From Bacillus sp. B1-b2 (lineage in GTDB: Bacteria; Bacillota; Bacilli; Bacillales; Cytobacillaceae): a stretch of 64,000 nt of DNA. Below the pieces are notes generated by a model. The model had not been told where the DNA came from. It worked only from the letters and a program-made list of their open reading frames with translations, and searched no databases. Shown piece after piece: positions 29,851 to 39,445 of this stretch. The stretch is taken from NCBI RefSeq assembly GCF_009183415.1, contig NZ_WEHU01000015.1, positions 1-64,000 on the forward strand. Reading direction: 5' to 3'. The position numbers and the translations under genes were made by a program. The stretch's first letter is position 1. Every line of letters starts with the position of its first letter.

Positions 29851-31368
29851 ATGAATCATACTGCAAGGTTGGGGATATTTTTGGCTGTTGCAGCCCTTTT
29901 TGTTTATGTATTCAATTTATTTATATCTGTAAGAGGAGGGCTATACGGACAATTAAGTTTAATTATTAGTTTGTCTGTTATTTTTATTGGTTTTGTTATC
30001 TTTTTTGAAAATAGACATCCGACCCAAACATTAACCTGGTTAGTTGTCCTAGGATCTTTTCCAATAGTGGGTTTTATTTTTTATTTGCTGTTTGGAAGAA
30101 ATTATCGTAAAGAAAGAATCTATAGAAAAAAGTACTTTTTAGATAAAGAAGCTTTTTTAAAGCTTGAACAAGAAATTAAAATTGGGACAGATCGCAAGTT
30201 TCAAACCTTGAATGCCCATCAGCAAAATTTATTTCGACTAGCGGAAAAGCTAGGGAATAGTCCTATCTCTTTTGGCACCAATACAAAAATTTTAACAGAT
30301 GGTGATGAGACTTTTTCGGTCATTTTAGAAGAGCTAGAGAAAGCGCAGCATCATATACATATGCAATATTATATTATGAGGCATGACCGTATTGGTCAAG
30401 ATATAAAGAAAATACTCATAGCTAAGGCGAAATCAGGTGTCCATGTAAGAGTTCTGTACGATGCAGTGGGCTCCTGGCAACTATCCAAGAAATACATAGC
30501 TGAACTGAAAGAAGCAGGAGTAGAGGTAGTAGCATTCGGTCCTGTTAAACTTCCTTTTTTAAATAGTAAATTTAACTTTAGAAATCACCGGAAAATTATT
30601 GTCATTGATAGTACAGTAGGCTTTGTTGGTGGGCTTAATATTGGTGATGAGTATTTGGGGAGAAATGAGTCAATTGGCTATTGGAGAGACACTCATTTAT
30701 ATGTGAGAGGAGAAGCTGTTCGATCTTTACAATTGATCTTCCTTCAAGATTGGTACTATATGACGAATGATAGCTTTCTTGAAGTAGATTATTTATCACC
30801 TATTACTGTAGAAGATACTCATGGCGGTGTGCAATTAATTGCAGGAGGACCAGATAATGAGTGGAGTGTTATTAAAAGTATATTTTTTAGTATGATCACT
30901 TCTGCTACCGAAAGTATTTGGATTGCTACTCCTTATTTCATTCCAGATGAAGATATTTTCTCTGCTATTAAGATTGCTTCTTTAAGTGGGATTGATGTGA
31001 GAATACTTGTACCTAATAAGCCTGATAAACGTATTGTATTTCATGCTTCTAGATCCTACTTTCCTGAATTGCTTGAAGCGGGAGTGAAAATTTATGAATA
31101 CAATAGGGGATTTATGCACAGTAAAATCATCATTGTTGATGGTGAGATTGCTTCTATAGGAACATGTAATATGGATATGAGAAGCTTTCATCTGAACTTT
31201 GAAGTTAGTGCCTTCTTATTTAAGACAAGAAGTACTCAAAAATTAGTGGAAGATTTTCAAGAAGATATAAAATACTCCATAGAATTAGCATCAGACTCAT
31301 TTCAAAAAAGGCATGTAGGCTTTAAAATACTAGAATCTACTTCTAGATTATTATCTCCACTACTATGA
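29851..31368 (+). CDS. cls: Cardiolipin synthase
   Basis: Phospholipase D superfamily membrane enzyme that joins two phosphatidylglycerols into cardiolipin. Two N-terminal membrane helices (about 5-27 and 35-56), followed by two HKD motifs: NHRKIIVIDSTVGFVGGLN and MHSKIIIVDGEIASIGTCN. 505 aa, full length. ATG after GGGAGAATG. A repeat copy has been inserted next to its terminator. Confidence 0.94.
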   Translation: MNHTARLGIFLAVAALFVYVFNLFISVRGGLYGQLSLIISLSVIFIGFVIFFENRHPTQTLTWLVVLGSFPIVGFIFYLLFGRNYRKERIYRKKYFLDKEAFLKLEQEIKIGTDRKFQTLNAHQQNLFRLAEKLGNSPISFGTNTKILTDGDETFSVILEELEKAQHHIHMQYYIMRHDRIGQDIKKILIAKAKSGVHVRVLYDAVGSWQLSKKYIAELKEAGVEVVAFGPVKLPFLNSKFNFRNHRKIIVIDSTVGFVGGLNIGDEYLGRNESIGYWRDTHLYVRGEAVRSLQLIFLQDWYYMTNDSFLEVDYLSPITVEDTHGGVQLIAGGPDNEWSVIKSIFFSMITSATESIWIATPYFIPDEDIFSAIKIASLSGIDVRILVPNKPDKRIVFHASRSYFPELLEAGVKIYEYNRGFMHSKIIIVDGEIASIGTCNMDMRSFHLNFEVSAFLFKTRSTQKLVEDFQEDIKYSIELASDSFQKRHVGFKILESTSRLLSPLL

Positions 31369-31377
31369 TTAGAAAAA

Positions 31378-31397
31378 GGACTGATGAAAATCAGTTC
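31378..31397 (+). repeat. 20-bp direct repeat, left copy (terminator stem)
   Basis: Identical to 31647-31666. The unit forms an 8-bp stem with a GAAA loop. This copy is followed by the dispersed repeat rather than a T-run. Confidence 0.85.
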
Positions 31398-31646
31398 AGG
31401 CTGTCGAGAAACCCCTCTATGGAGTAGGGAGAATATAAAGTTGTATATTTAAACACCCTGCTGAATAGGGGGATGATTTACGTTACAGGGGTTCGCTTTC
31501 CGTGGGGCTCGCGCTGAGCCGCGGTCTGCCTTTGGCCTGCAGGGTCTCAGCTATCTCGCAGATCCCACAGGAGTCTCACCCCTTCCATTACAATCATCTG
31601 GATAAAAATTCTATTTCATCTTTCTAAATTCCTTTTTCTACAAGCT
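31398..31646. repeat. Dispersed intergenic repeat, copy 2
   Basis: The best preserved copy. Conserved 5' block GTTACAGGGGTTCGCTTTCC (31483-31501), central stem GCTGAG (31513-31518) with CTCAGC (31546-31551), 3' block GATCCCACAGGAGTCTCACC (31561-31580) and a T-rich right end finishing ACAAGCTG. It is flanked on both sides by the same 20-bp sequence. No protein is encoded. Confidence 0.85.
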
Positions 31647-31672
31647 GGACTGATGAAAATCAGTTCTTTTTA
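31647..31672 (+). terminator. cls terminator and right direct repeat
   Basis: The 20-bp hairpin unit (stem closing GAAA) is followed here by TTTTT, making a functional-looking intrinsic terminator. Confidence 0.8.
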
Positions 31673-31804
31673 AAATGGCTTTAAATCCTTAGATAGGTCA
31701 AAAAGACTATTGAGTTTTTATTAAGTTTAAGTAGTTAGCAGGAAATAAACGATAATAGGAGAATAATTGGTTATGTTAATATCAGCACATAAGGAGGAGG
31801 TACA

Positions 31805-33016
31805 ATGTTCACAGCATTAAGAGAAGATGGAACGATGCTTAATCTTCTTACTATACAAGATAAAGATTCCTTGCAATTGATACGGCGTTCGTCTTTTTTT
31901 TGTCCAGAATGTGAGGGGAAATTATTGCTGAAAATGGGGGATAAGAAAACGCCCCATTTCGCACATGAAAATCGGCATTTATGTACAGGTAGTGGTGAAT
32001 CAGAATCAACGTATCATTTAGAAGGGAAAATGGATTTGTTTAAAAAGGTACAAGCGCTAGGGTTGAAACCGGAGCTAGAGCCATTCTATCCAGAGATAAA
32101 ACAGCGGGCAGATGTTGGATTTTGCTATAAAAATATTCACTATGTTATTGAATTTCAATGTGCCATTATATCAGCTAAGCATTTTATCAAACGTACGGAA
32201 GGATATAAGAAATTAAATATTACACCTATTTGGATCTTAGGGTTTAAAAATTTCAAGAAATGGGCTCCTTTAAAGATGAAATGGTCTTCTTTTATTTTTC
32301 TTTTCTTAAATAATTACAAAGAACATTTTATACTCACCGCTTATTGTCCACATCAAAAAAGGTGTTACTTCCATGTTAATCCCCATCCGATTACACTTTC
32401 TCAATCCTTTCTAACAAGTTTTCAACTTCCGCTTTCTCAATTAGAAAAATGGCAGGATAGTATCCTCGCTCCTAATAAATGGTATATAACTCATTGGAGA
32501 GAAAGCATTCATCAACAAAAAAATTTCCACTTACATTACCTCACTAAACAAAATCAACTCTTTCTAAAGGAAATCTACGGTTTAGGTTTACATCCACATT
32601 TTTTCCCTCCCTTTATTGGAATCCCTTTACTTAATGGACTACTATTGGAGACACCTCCAATCTTCTGGCAAAGCTATATTTTTATAGATACATTTTTTTC
32701 TACTAAAAAGAATAAAATATATCCTCTTCAGAAAATTTATGAAGTATTCCATGCAAGAATAATAAAGGGAGATATTAAGTTAAGATTATTACCTTTGCTC
32801 CCTTCGAAAGACTGGAAATGGGCAATAAAAGAATACTTACAAATACTAATAACACTAAGCATACTTGAAGAGGTGAAGGAAGGGTTTTACCGGTTAATAA
32901 AGAAGATAGATATGGTGAATAATTATAAAGCTCAAGGAGAAATAGAAAAAAAGTTTTATGATCAATTAAAAAGTATAAATTTAAAGGGTGAAACGATTTG
33001 TAATGACATATTATAG
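31805..33016 (+). CDS. coiA: Competence protein CoiA
   Basis: 403 aa. N-terminal zinc-binding module with CPEC at about 35-38 and a distal H/C pair, followed by a PD-(D/E)xK-type nuclease core (RADVGF, YVIEFQCA near 100-118) and a long basic, aromatic C-terminal region. CoiA helps process transforming DNA before recombination. ATG after AAGGAGGAGG. Base use is like its neighbours and the frame is intact, so competence may be functional. Confidence 0.88.
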   Translation: MFTALREDGTMLNLLTIQDKDSLQLIRRSSFFCPECEGKLLLKMGDKKTPHFAHENRHLCTGSGESESTYHLEGKMDLFKKVQALGLKPELEPFYPEIKQRADVGFCYKNIHYVIEFQCAIISAKHFIKRTEGYKKLNITPIWILGFKNFKKWAPLKMKWSSFIFLFLNNYKEHFILTAYCPHQKRCYFHVNPHPITLSQSFLTSFQLPLSQLEKWQDSILAPNKWYITHWRESIHQQKNFHLHYLTKQNQLFLKEIYGLGLHPHFFPPFIGIPLLNGLLLETPPIFWQSYIFIDTFFSTKKNKIYPLQKIYEVFHARIIKGDIKLRLLPLLPSKDWKWAIKEYLQILITLSILEEVKEGFYRLIKKIDMVNNYKAQGEIEKKFYDQLKSINLKGETICNDIL

Positions 33017-33225
33017 TTATGTGAAAGAATAGATTTCCTTAAATACTTGGGTTAGGTAAAAGAATAATAGGTAGAAGTTTAGATTTTTTTAAATCATCGG
33101 ATAGTTCAGAGTTAATTAGGAGTAAAGACGAAGGAAATTTGATAGAATAAGAAGGATTTATTATATAAACAGCGAATAAAGTATAAAGCGTTTCGCTAAG
33201 CGAAATAAAGAGTGGAGGATAAAAG

Positions 33226-35052
33226 ATGACAGCAGAAACAGGAGTGAAAAAATTACCTTTACGTAATGAACTTCCGGTAGAAGATACTTGGAGATTAGAA
33301 GATATCTTTGCTTCAGATGAAGAATGGGATAAAGAATTTGAAGATGTTAAGAAGCTTTCAAGAAAAGCAGCTAGCTATCAAGGGAAATTAGGAAATGATG
33401 CAAACACGTTGTTTGAGGCTTTAACGTATCAGGATGAATTATTATCTAGGCTAGGTAGGTTATATACATATGCGCATATGCGTTATGATCAAGATACTAC
33501 GAACAGTTATTATCAAGGTGTAGATGGAAGAATAAAGAGCCTCTATGCACAGGCTGCTAGTGAACTAGCTTATATGGTTCCAGAAATCCTATCTGTAGAT
33601 GAAGCAGTAATTAACGGTTTTCTTCAAGAGAAAGAGGAATTAAAGCTATATAAAAAAGCGCTTGAAGAAATTAATTTGCAAAGACCCCATGTTTTAAGTG
33701 CTGAGCAAGAGGCATTACTTGCACAAGCTTCAGAAGTGCTGGATTCTTCTAGTAATACATTTGGAATGCTTAATAATGCAGATCTTGAGTTCCCAAGTAT
33801 TAAAGATGAAAATGGAGAAGATGTGGAAGTAACGCATGGAAGATATACTCGATTCTTAGAAAGCTCTGATCAAAGAGTTAGACATGATGCCTTTAAAGCG
33901 ATGTATGGAACTTATGGGAAATTTAAAAATACTTTTTCTTCTACATTAAGTGGAGAAGTGAAGAACCATACTTTTAATGCAAAGGTGAGAAACTATAATT
34001 CACCAAGACATGCTGCTCTTTCTGCAAATAATATTCCGGAAAAAGTCTATGAAAATCTTGTAGAAACCATTAATGAAAACTTACCTTTATTACACCGTTA
34101 TGTAAAGCTGCGTAAGGAAGTACTAGGGCTAGAAGAGCTTCATATGTATGACTTATATACACCATTAGTAAGTGATGTGAAGATGGAAGTTACTTATGAG
34201 GAAGCGAAAGACTATGTGGTGAAAGGATTAGCTCCACTTGGTGAAGAATACGAAGCAATTTTAAAAGAAGGCTTTGAGAATCGTTGGGTAGATGTGCAGG
34301 AGAACAAAGGAAAAAGAAGTGGTGCATATTCTTCTGGAGCTTACGGAACTAATCCGTATATCTTAATGAATTGGCAAGATAATGTAAATAACCTGTTTAC
34401 ACTAGCACATGAATTTGGACATTCCGTTCATAGTTATTACACAAGAAAATCACAACCTTATGCATATGGGAATTATTCCATCTTTGTGGCAGAAGTTGCG
34501 TCAACATGTAATGAGGCACTGCTAAATGATTATTTACTAAAAACAATTACAGATAAGCAAAAACGTCTGTACTTATTAAATCATTTCTTAGAAGGATTTA
34601 GAGGTACTGTATTCCGTCAAACTATGTTTGCTGAATTCGAACAGTTAATTCATGAAAAGGCAAGTAATAATGAGCCATTAACAGCAGAAACACTTACAAC
34701 AGAGTACTATGCTTTAAACAAAAAGTATTTTGGGGAAGAGGATGTTATCATCGATGAGGAAATCGGATTAGAATGGTCAAGAATTCCCCACTTCTACTAT
34801 AATTTCTACGTGTATCAGTACGCTACAGGGTATAGTGCTGCAACAGCCTTGAGTAAGCAAATTCTTGAAGAAGGAGGATCTGCAGTAGAACGATACATTA
34901 ATTTCTTAAAGGCAGGAAGTTCAGATTATCCGATTGAAGTCTTGAAAAAAGCTGGTGTCGATATGACAAGTAAAGAACCAATCCAAGAAGCATGTAAAGT
35001 ATTTGAAGAAAAGCTTAACGAAATGGAAAGCTTATTAAAGGAATTAAAATAA
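33226..35052 (+). CDS. pepF: Oligoendopeptidase F
   Basis: M3 family zinc metallopeptidase that cleaves short peptides in the cytoplasm. HEFGH at 395-399 gives the zinc site, with the downstream Glu in the helix after it. 608 aa. No signal peptide. ATG after GTGGAGGAT. In B. subtilis over-production of PepF affects sporulation by degrading signalling peptides; that link is established knowledge, not visible here. Confidence 0.95.
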   Translation: MTAETGVKKLPLRNELPVEDTWRLEDIFASDEEWDKEFEDVKKLSRKAASYQGKLGNDANTLFEALTYQDELLSRLGRLYTYAHMRYDQDTTNSYYQGVDGRIKSLYAQAASELAYMVPEILSVDEAVINGFLQEKEELKLYKKALEEINLQRPHVLSAEQEALLAQASEVLDSSSNTFGMLNNADLEFPSIKDENGEDVEVTHGRYTRFLESSDQRVRHDAFKAMYGTYGKFKNTFSSTLSGEVKNHTFNAKVRNYNSPRHAALSANNIPEKVYENLVETINENLPLLHRYVKLRKEVLGLEELHMYDLYTPLVSDVKMEVTYEEAKDYVVKGLAPLGEEYEAILKEGFENRWVDVQENKGKRSGAYSSGAYGTNPYILMNWQDNVNNLFTLAHEFGHSVHSYYTRKSQPYAYGNYSIFVAEVASTCNEALLNDYLLKTITDKQKRLYLLNHFLEGFRGTVFRQTMFAEFEQLIHEKASNNEPLTAETLTTEYYALNKKYFGEEDVIIDEEIGLEWSRIPHFYYNFYVYQYATGYSAATALSKQILEEGGSAVERYINFLKAGSSDYPIEVLKKAGVDMTSKEPIQEACKVFEEKLNEMESLLKELK

Positions 35053-35057
35053 GAAGG

Positions 35058-35094
35058 AAAGAGTAAGGAGTTTAAATGCTTCTTACTCTTTTTT
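35058..35094 (+). terminator. pepF terminator
   Basis: AAAGAGTAAG pairs with CTTACTCTTT, followed by TTTT. Confidence 0.88.
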
Positions 35095-35130
35095 AAATAT
35101 GACGATTTTGTGAACAAAAGCACATGTATA

Positions 35131-35160
35131 TTGCTATTAACCATTTCTGTATGGTATTAT
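35131..35160 (+). promoter_or_regulatory. roxS promoter
   Basis: TTGCTA at 35131-35136 and TATTAT at 35155-35160, with TG at 35152-35153 forming an extended -10. The predicted start is 35167-35169, inside the Rex-like site. Confidence 0.7.
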
Positions 35161-35164
35161 TTAG

Positions 35165-35182
35165 TTGTGAAGTTAATCACAA
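35165..35182 (+). promoter_or_regulatory. Rex-like operator at the roxS start
   Basis: TTGTGAAGTTAATCACAA differs from the Rex consensus TTGTGAANNNNTTCACAA at one position. It covers the transcription start, so Rex binding at low NADH would repress. It also fits an Fnr/Crp-type TGTGA-N6-TCACA, but the position at +1 favours a repressor. Confidence 0.75.
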
Positions 35183-35284
35183 ACAAACTTATACCCCTTT
35201 GTTTGACCGTGAAAAATTTCTCCCATCCCCTTTGTTCGTAAAATAAAAAAAGGCCTTGCCTTGAGACAGCAAGCCCTTTTTTTA
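35167..35284 (+). ncRNA. roxS: Small regulatory RNA RoxS (RsaE)
   Basis: About 115 nt between pepF and yjbH, where RoxS/RsaE is expected from my recall of Bacillus and Staphylococcus. The 5' part contains the C-rich seed TACCCCTTTG (35193-35202) and a second seed TCTCCCATCCCCTTTG near 35219-35234. These pair with Shine-Dalgarno sequences of metabolic mRNAs. It ends in an intrinsic terminator (35245-35283). Promoter and Rex-like operator are present, in line with known NADH-linked control. Exact ends are inferred. Confidence 0.88.
35245..35283. terminator. roxS terminator, bidirectional with spxH
   Basis: AAAAAAAGGCCTTGC pairs with GCAAGCCCTTTTTTT with one mismatch. A-run and T-run on both sides allow use from either direction. 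Confidence 0.88.
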
Positions 35285-35372
35285 TTCTATTATTTTATAA
35301 CTTTCCTCTAATCGTTAGAAGAAAAAAATAGACATGGCCAACTATCATCTAGTATGCCATATCTTCCGCTAC

Positions 35373-36248
35373 TCATCCTATATATTTCCAAAACATTCCA
35401 TGCTTTGCAGGTATTTGTTCTACTAATTGTCGTAATTGCAATTTCTTCATTTCTTTTTCTATTTCGTAAATAGACTTATTATAAACAACAGATAATTCCT
35501 TTGATGCAACAAACTGAAAACATGCTAAAAAGGTTTCAATTGGTGGAGGATCTGATTTTTGCGGTTGAACTTGTAGCATTTCCTCGATAATCTGAACATA
35601 CACTTCGTATGGATAATAACCAGTTACTTTTATCCCTTCTTCTTCAATATTCTCATTAAAGAAAACGAGTGTCGGAACCTCTGTTACTTCCATCTCTCTA
35701 GTGATTTTTAAATCACATTGAAAAGCTTTTGCAGCAATATCTGAATGAATATCTGTTACAAATTCAATTACATCGAGTCCAGTTGTATCTGCACATGTTT
35801 TTAAAACTTCAAAAGATGAAATATTCTGCTTCTCTAAAAATAACACTTCTTGCAATTTTCTTAGAAACCTCATTCCATATTTTCGCCCTTGTAATTCAGC
35901 AGCTTTTAACGCAATTGAAGGAAGATGGGGTGATACAATGGGATTATCAAGCCACAATGATCCATCACAAGACATACCAGTTTTAAAGGCTGTTTTTTCC
36001 CAAAAATCCGCCAAATTAGCAAGATTTTTTTTACTACTGCAATTTAAAGAAGATAATCTACCACTAAGTACATGTTTAAGGGAAAAATACTTGCCATATT
36101 CAATCTGTAGCTTTTTCATAATGGGCTCAAGCGCCCAACACTCTGGACATAGAGGGTCAATAAACATATAAATCTCAAGCGGTTTGCTTTGTTGGCAAAG
36201 TTCATCGGCTGTTTTCGGGTAAGATATAGAAAAGTCTTTTTCCATCAT
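35373..36248 (-). CDS. spxH: Spx adapter SpxH (YjbH)
   Basis: 291-aa DsbA-like thioredoxin-fold protein that delivers Spx to ClpXP. The CxxC is C34-P-E-C37 in DPLCPECW. The N terminus also has C18. It overlaps yjbI by 4 bases, and both are likely transcribed together as in B. subtilis. Cytoplasmic, no signal peptide. Confidence 0.93.
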   Translation of the reverse strand: MMEKDFSISYPKTADELCQQSKPLEIYMFIDPLCPECWALEPIMKKLQIEYGKYFSLKHVLSGRLSSLNCSSKKNLANLADFWEKTAFKTGMSCDGSLWLDNPIVSPHLPSIALKAAELQGRKYGMRFLRKLQEVLFLEKQNISSFEVLKTCADTTGLDVIEFVTDIHSDIAAKAFQCDLKITREMEVTEVPTLVFFNENIEEEGIKVTGYYPYEVYVQIIEEMLQVQPQKSDPPPIETFLACFQFVASKELSVVYNKSIYEIEKEMKKLQLRQLVEQIPAKHGMFWKYIG

Positions 36249-36652
36249 GTTATATCACCTTTTTTTGTTTCAATTTCCTCCGAATTAATCATGTGATTTG
36301 CTGTCAACGCAAGTCTTGAAAAGATTCCTTCTTTTAAATTGCTATCTAGTTCTACTTCATCCATAGCTTGCTTCATACAAGAAAGCCATGCATCAGCATG
36401 TTTTTGAGTAATTTCAAAGGGCAAGTGTCTCGCTCTTAGCATGGGATGACCATGTTCATTTGTATAAAGAGCAGGTCCACCTAGAAATTGGGTAAGGAAT
36501 TGCTTCTGCTTCCGTGCAGTTTCTGTTAAATCTTCTGGAAAAAGAGGAGCTAAGTCTGGGTGTTGACCTACGAGATCATAGAATCTATCTACAAGTTCAT
36601 TTAACGTGTTTTCCCCGATAAGATCAAATGGCGTCGACATTTTCTCGACCAT
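36245..36652 (-). CDS. yjbI: Truncated hemoglobin YjbI
   Basis: 135-aa group II truncated globin. Short 2-over-2 helical pattern, [18 protein letters not shown] carrying the candidate proximal His, and a Trp in ADAWLSCM typical of the group. ATG after AAAGGAG. In B. subtilis YjbI forms a complex with and protects YjbH. Upstream of spxH and overlapping it. Confidence 0.93.
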   Translation of the reverse strand: MVEKMSTPFDLIGENTLNELVDRFYDLVGQHPDLAPLFPEDLTETARKQKQFLTQFLGGPALYTNEHGHPMLRARHLPFEITQKHADAWLSCMKQAMDEVELDSNLKEGIFSRLALTANHMINSEEIETKKGDIT

Positions 36653-36776
36653 AATTTAAACTCCTTTATGTCAGATATATTGTATTATTGGCATGATTAT
36701 ATTGATAGTATTTAATCATATTGTAACAATCGACATAACAATGTACAAATAAATAGCTTATAAAGGCTGTAGTTGC

Positions 36777-37418
36777 CTATGCTAGATAATTTTGTGTCAC
36801 TTTTTTTACATAGTTCTGTGTTTCTTTGAAAGGAGGAATTCCGCCATATTTGTCCACATGACCAGGTCCAGCATTGTATGCTGCTAATGCAAGCTCCACA
36901 TTTCCATCATATTTAGATAGCATTTGTTTTAAGTATTTAGCTCCACCCATTATATTGTCTGTTGGATTGAAGACATTAGTTACCCCTAATGATTTAGCAG
37001 TTTTAGGCATTAACTGCATTAATCCAGAAGCTCCTGCGTAGCTTGTAGCATTTGCATTGAAGTTAGATTCAACCTTGATTACAGAGCTAATTAGCTTTTC
37101 TGGTATTTGATATTTTTCAGCAGCAGCTTTTATAATGTCACTATATTCAGATGGTGTAGAGGAAGTTGATGATAATTTTGTTAAACTTAAAGGCAATAGA
37201 GATACATTGTTATTTAAACTAGTAGAAGAAATAGTAGAAGAACCAAGTGTATTTGCTTCAATGGAATTAGTTAAACCTGTACTAGTATTGGACAATAAAT
37301 CGCCTAATAGTTCTTGGAAAAGACTTGATGTATTATTTGAAGTACCACTAGTACTACCAAGATTAAGACTTTGCAAAGCTTGGAGTTCAAGCATTACTTT
37401 TAATTGATCAATCTTCAT
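36777..37418 (-). CDS. yjbJ: Lytic transglycosylase YjbJ
   Basis: 213 aa. The first 90 residues are Ser/Thr/Asn-rich and low complexity; the SLT domain (about 95-213) has catalytic E117 in IKVESNFNA, then ASGLMQLMP and [12 protein letters not shown]. No signal peptide or anchor is evident, so export would need an unusual route. Start at 37418 (MKIDQLKVM) with GGAGG immediately upstream; the longer in-frame ATG at 37469 is unsupported. Cleaves peptidoglycan glycan strands. Confidence 0.88.
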   Translation of the reverse strand: MKIDQLKVMLELQALQSLNLGSTSGTSNNTSSLFQELLGDLLSNTSTGLTNSIEANTLGSSTISSTSLNNNVSLLPLSLTKLSSTSSTPSEYSDIIKAAAEKYQIPEKLISSVIKVESNFNANATSYAGASGLMQLMPKTAKSLGVTNVFNPTDNIMGGAKYLKQMLSKYDGNVELALAAYNAGPGHVDKYGGIPPFKETQNYVKKVTQNYLA

Positions 37419-37497
37419 TGCTGTCCTCCGTGTACATAAATTTAAGCAATAAAGGGTTATGTTGTACAATCACTTTATTGCTTTAATAAAATATTTA

Positions 37498-38079
37498 TTA
37501 TAGTTGTTTATATTTTTCTTCATAAAATCTACGAACTTTATTTTTCGTTTCTCTAGTAGGGATATTTAAACTCTTTAGCAGTTGTTTAAAATCAGCTTGA
37601 CCAGAAAAATGATCACTTACCTCATATTCTACCTCATAATCTTCCTTTTTTAAATAAAAACTATGATCTAAAACGAGTAAACTATTTCCAATTTGTTTTT
37701 CAGCACGTATCGTTTTTAAACTTCCAAAATAAAGAATAGAAGAAGGATTCACGTTCATTTGATTCAAAAGGGAGGAAACTTGGTTATCTTTTATGATACT
37801 AGTTTTAAATATTTCTTCACATTCTTCTTTCGACAGTTTCACGTTTGTTTCCAATAATCCGTCTTGATAAGGTTGCTTTAAGGTTAGCTCGTAAAAGGTA
37901 TCCTTTTGTCGAATTCGGAGAGCCGAATTTTTTTCCTTTAACGCAAAATCAATAGTGTCAAAATAGTGGTTTTCCTGTTCAAAGAAATCCTTCTCTTTAA
38001 AACCAAAGTGACTAATAAGTAATTCATATTCTTCCTTCGTTAACATGTTTTTAAATTCTATTTCTATATTTTGAGACAT
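37498..38079 (-). CDS. yjbK: CYTH domain protein YjbK
   Basis: 193 aa. The ExExK signature of triphosphate tunnel enzymes is E6-I-E8-F-K10; alternating charged beta strands follow. The likely activity is hydrolysis or binding of an organic or inorganic triphosphate. Start at 38079 (MSQNIEIEFKN) after AGAAAGGA; the earlier ATG at 38112 lies ahead of that site. It is divergent from yjbL. Confidence 0.88.
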   Translation of the reverse strand: MSQNIEIEFKNMLTKEEYELLISHFGFKEKDFFEQENHYFDTIDFALKEKNSALRIRQKDTFYELTLKQPYQDGLLETNVKLSKEECEEIFKTSIIKDNQVSSLLNQMNVNPSSILYFGSLKTIRAEKQIGNSLLVLDHSFYLKKEDYEVEYEVSDHFSGQADFKQLLKSLNIPTRETKNKVRRFYEEKYKQL

Positions 38080-38319
38080 AATGTAATCCTTTCTACGTTT
38101 CCTTTGTTTCATTATATGTTTTTTCTCTTCAACAATCTATCTACAAAGTTTTACGAGTAATAGAAAAGAACTTTGTTGCTTGAAAACAGAGGATGTTAGC
38201 CTATCACTGACGTTTTTCTTCTTCCTATTTTTAGGACAAAACACTAGCTCATTTGCCTTACGCTTTTCTAGGATAAATTGGTTGTTTGTGTTAAAATGGG
38301 CTTAGCTGGAGGTTGGAAC

Positions 38320-38688
38320 ATGAAGAAAATATGGCAGATTATTGGATCAGAAAAAATGGAAAATAAAGTGGTATTACATGTACCAAATAGTGTGAATCTA
38401 GAAGAGGTTTCTGCTTGTGGACAAATGTTGGTGGATTCTGATTCTATAGGATTTATATACTTACTAGAAAAAGAAAATGAATATGTTTATACATTAATCC
38501 CCAAGTCTATTTGGCATGATTGTAAAGGTGGATTAGAAGCACAAAGTACTTTTATACTAACTAACGGAGAAACTAATATAGAGCTGGTTCAATTTCAAGA
38601 GGAACTGGAATATTTAGTTGAAAATATAAAAGGAAATGGAAATTATGGAGATGAAATGGTAAAAGAAGTGGAAGCGATATTTCTCTAA
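38320..38688 (+). CDS. yjbL: UPF0738 family protein YjbL
   Basis: 122-aa cytoplasmic protein, family of unknown function, in the yjbL position. Acidic, no membrane segment. ATG 38320 (MKKIWQIIG) follows GGAGG; an in-frame ATG at 38278 and others are upstream of this site. Next gene is the small alarmone synthetase after 62 bases. Confidence 0.8.
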   Translation: MKKIWQIIGSEKMENKVVLHVPNSVNLEEVSACGQMLVDSDSIGFIYLLEKENEYVYTLIPKSIWHDCKGGLEAQSTFILTNGETNIELVQFQEELEYLVENIKGNGNYGDEMVKEVEAIFL

Positions 38689-38750
38689 TACATACATAAT
38701 GATCTCTTTTTTGGAGAATGGAGAATGTCTTTTAAATGGGGTGTACGAAC

Positions 38751-39380
38751 ATGAAGCAATGGGATCAATTTTTAGCTCCCTATAAGCAAGCTGTAGATGA
38801 ACTTAAAGTAAAGCTTAAAGGAATGCGAAGTCAATTCTTTCAAGAAGATGAGCACTCTCCGATAGAATTTGTAACAGGAAGAGTTAAGCCGATTGCTAGT
38901 ATTCTTGACAAAGCAAATGAAAAAGGGATTCCTTTAGATAAATTAGAAACAGAAATGCAAGATATTGCAGGTCTTCGTATGATGTGTCCATTTGTGGACG
39001 ATATTATTAGGGTAGTTGAAGTATTAAGAAAAAGAAAAGATTTTGAGATTGTGGAAGAAAGAGACTACATCTTACATAGAAAAGAAAGTGGATATCGCTC
39101 TTATCATGTTGTTATTACATATCCAGTTCAAACGATTAATGGAGAGAAGAAGTTATTAATGGAAATCCAAATCAGAACGCTTGCTATGAACTTTTGGGCA
39201 ACTATTGAACATTCTCTTAATTATAAATATAAAGGTCAATTCCCAGAGGATATTAAAATGAGATTACAAGGTGCAGCAGAAGCAGCGTTTAGATTAGATC
39301 AGGAAATGTCCTTAATTAGAGGCGAGATACAAGAAGCACAGGCATTTTTTAATCGTAAGAAAGAGATTGATAAAAAATAA
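38751..39380 (+). CDS. yjbM: Small alarmone synthetase (YjbM/SasB/RelQ)
   Basis: 209 aa, single (p)ppGpp synthetase domain without hydrolase, TGS or ACT domains. Motifs present: EFVTGRVKPIASIL, QDIAGLRMMC, SGYRSYH, and EIQIRTLAMNFWATIEH. In B. subtilis it is an allosterically pppGpp-activated tetramer. Start at 38751 (MKQWDQFL) with GGGGTG at 38738-38743. nadK, a nucleotide cofactor gene, is next. Confidence 0.92.
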   Translation: MKQWDQFLAPYKQAVDELKVKLKGMRSQFFQEDEHSPIEFVTGRVKPIASILDKANEKGIPLDKLETEMQDIAGLRMMCPFVDDIIRVVEVLRKRKDFEIVEERDYILHRKESGYRSYHVVITYPVQTINGEKKLLMEIQIRTLAMNFWATIEHSLNYKYKGQFPEDIKMRLQGAAEAAFRLDQEMSLIRGEIQEAQAFFNRKKEIDKK

Positions 39381-39445
39381 GTAAGTTATTCTTATCAACA
39401 AGCTTCATACTACATTTCTAAAAAGAGGATAGGAGCTACTAACTA

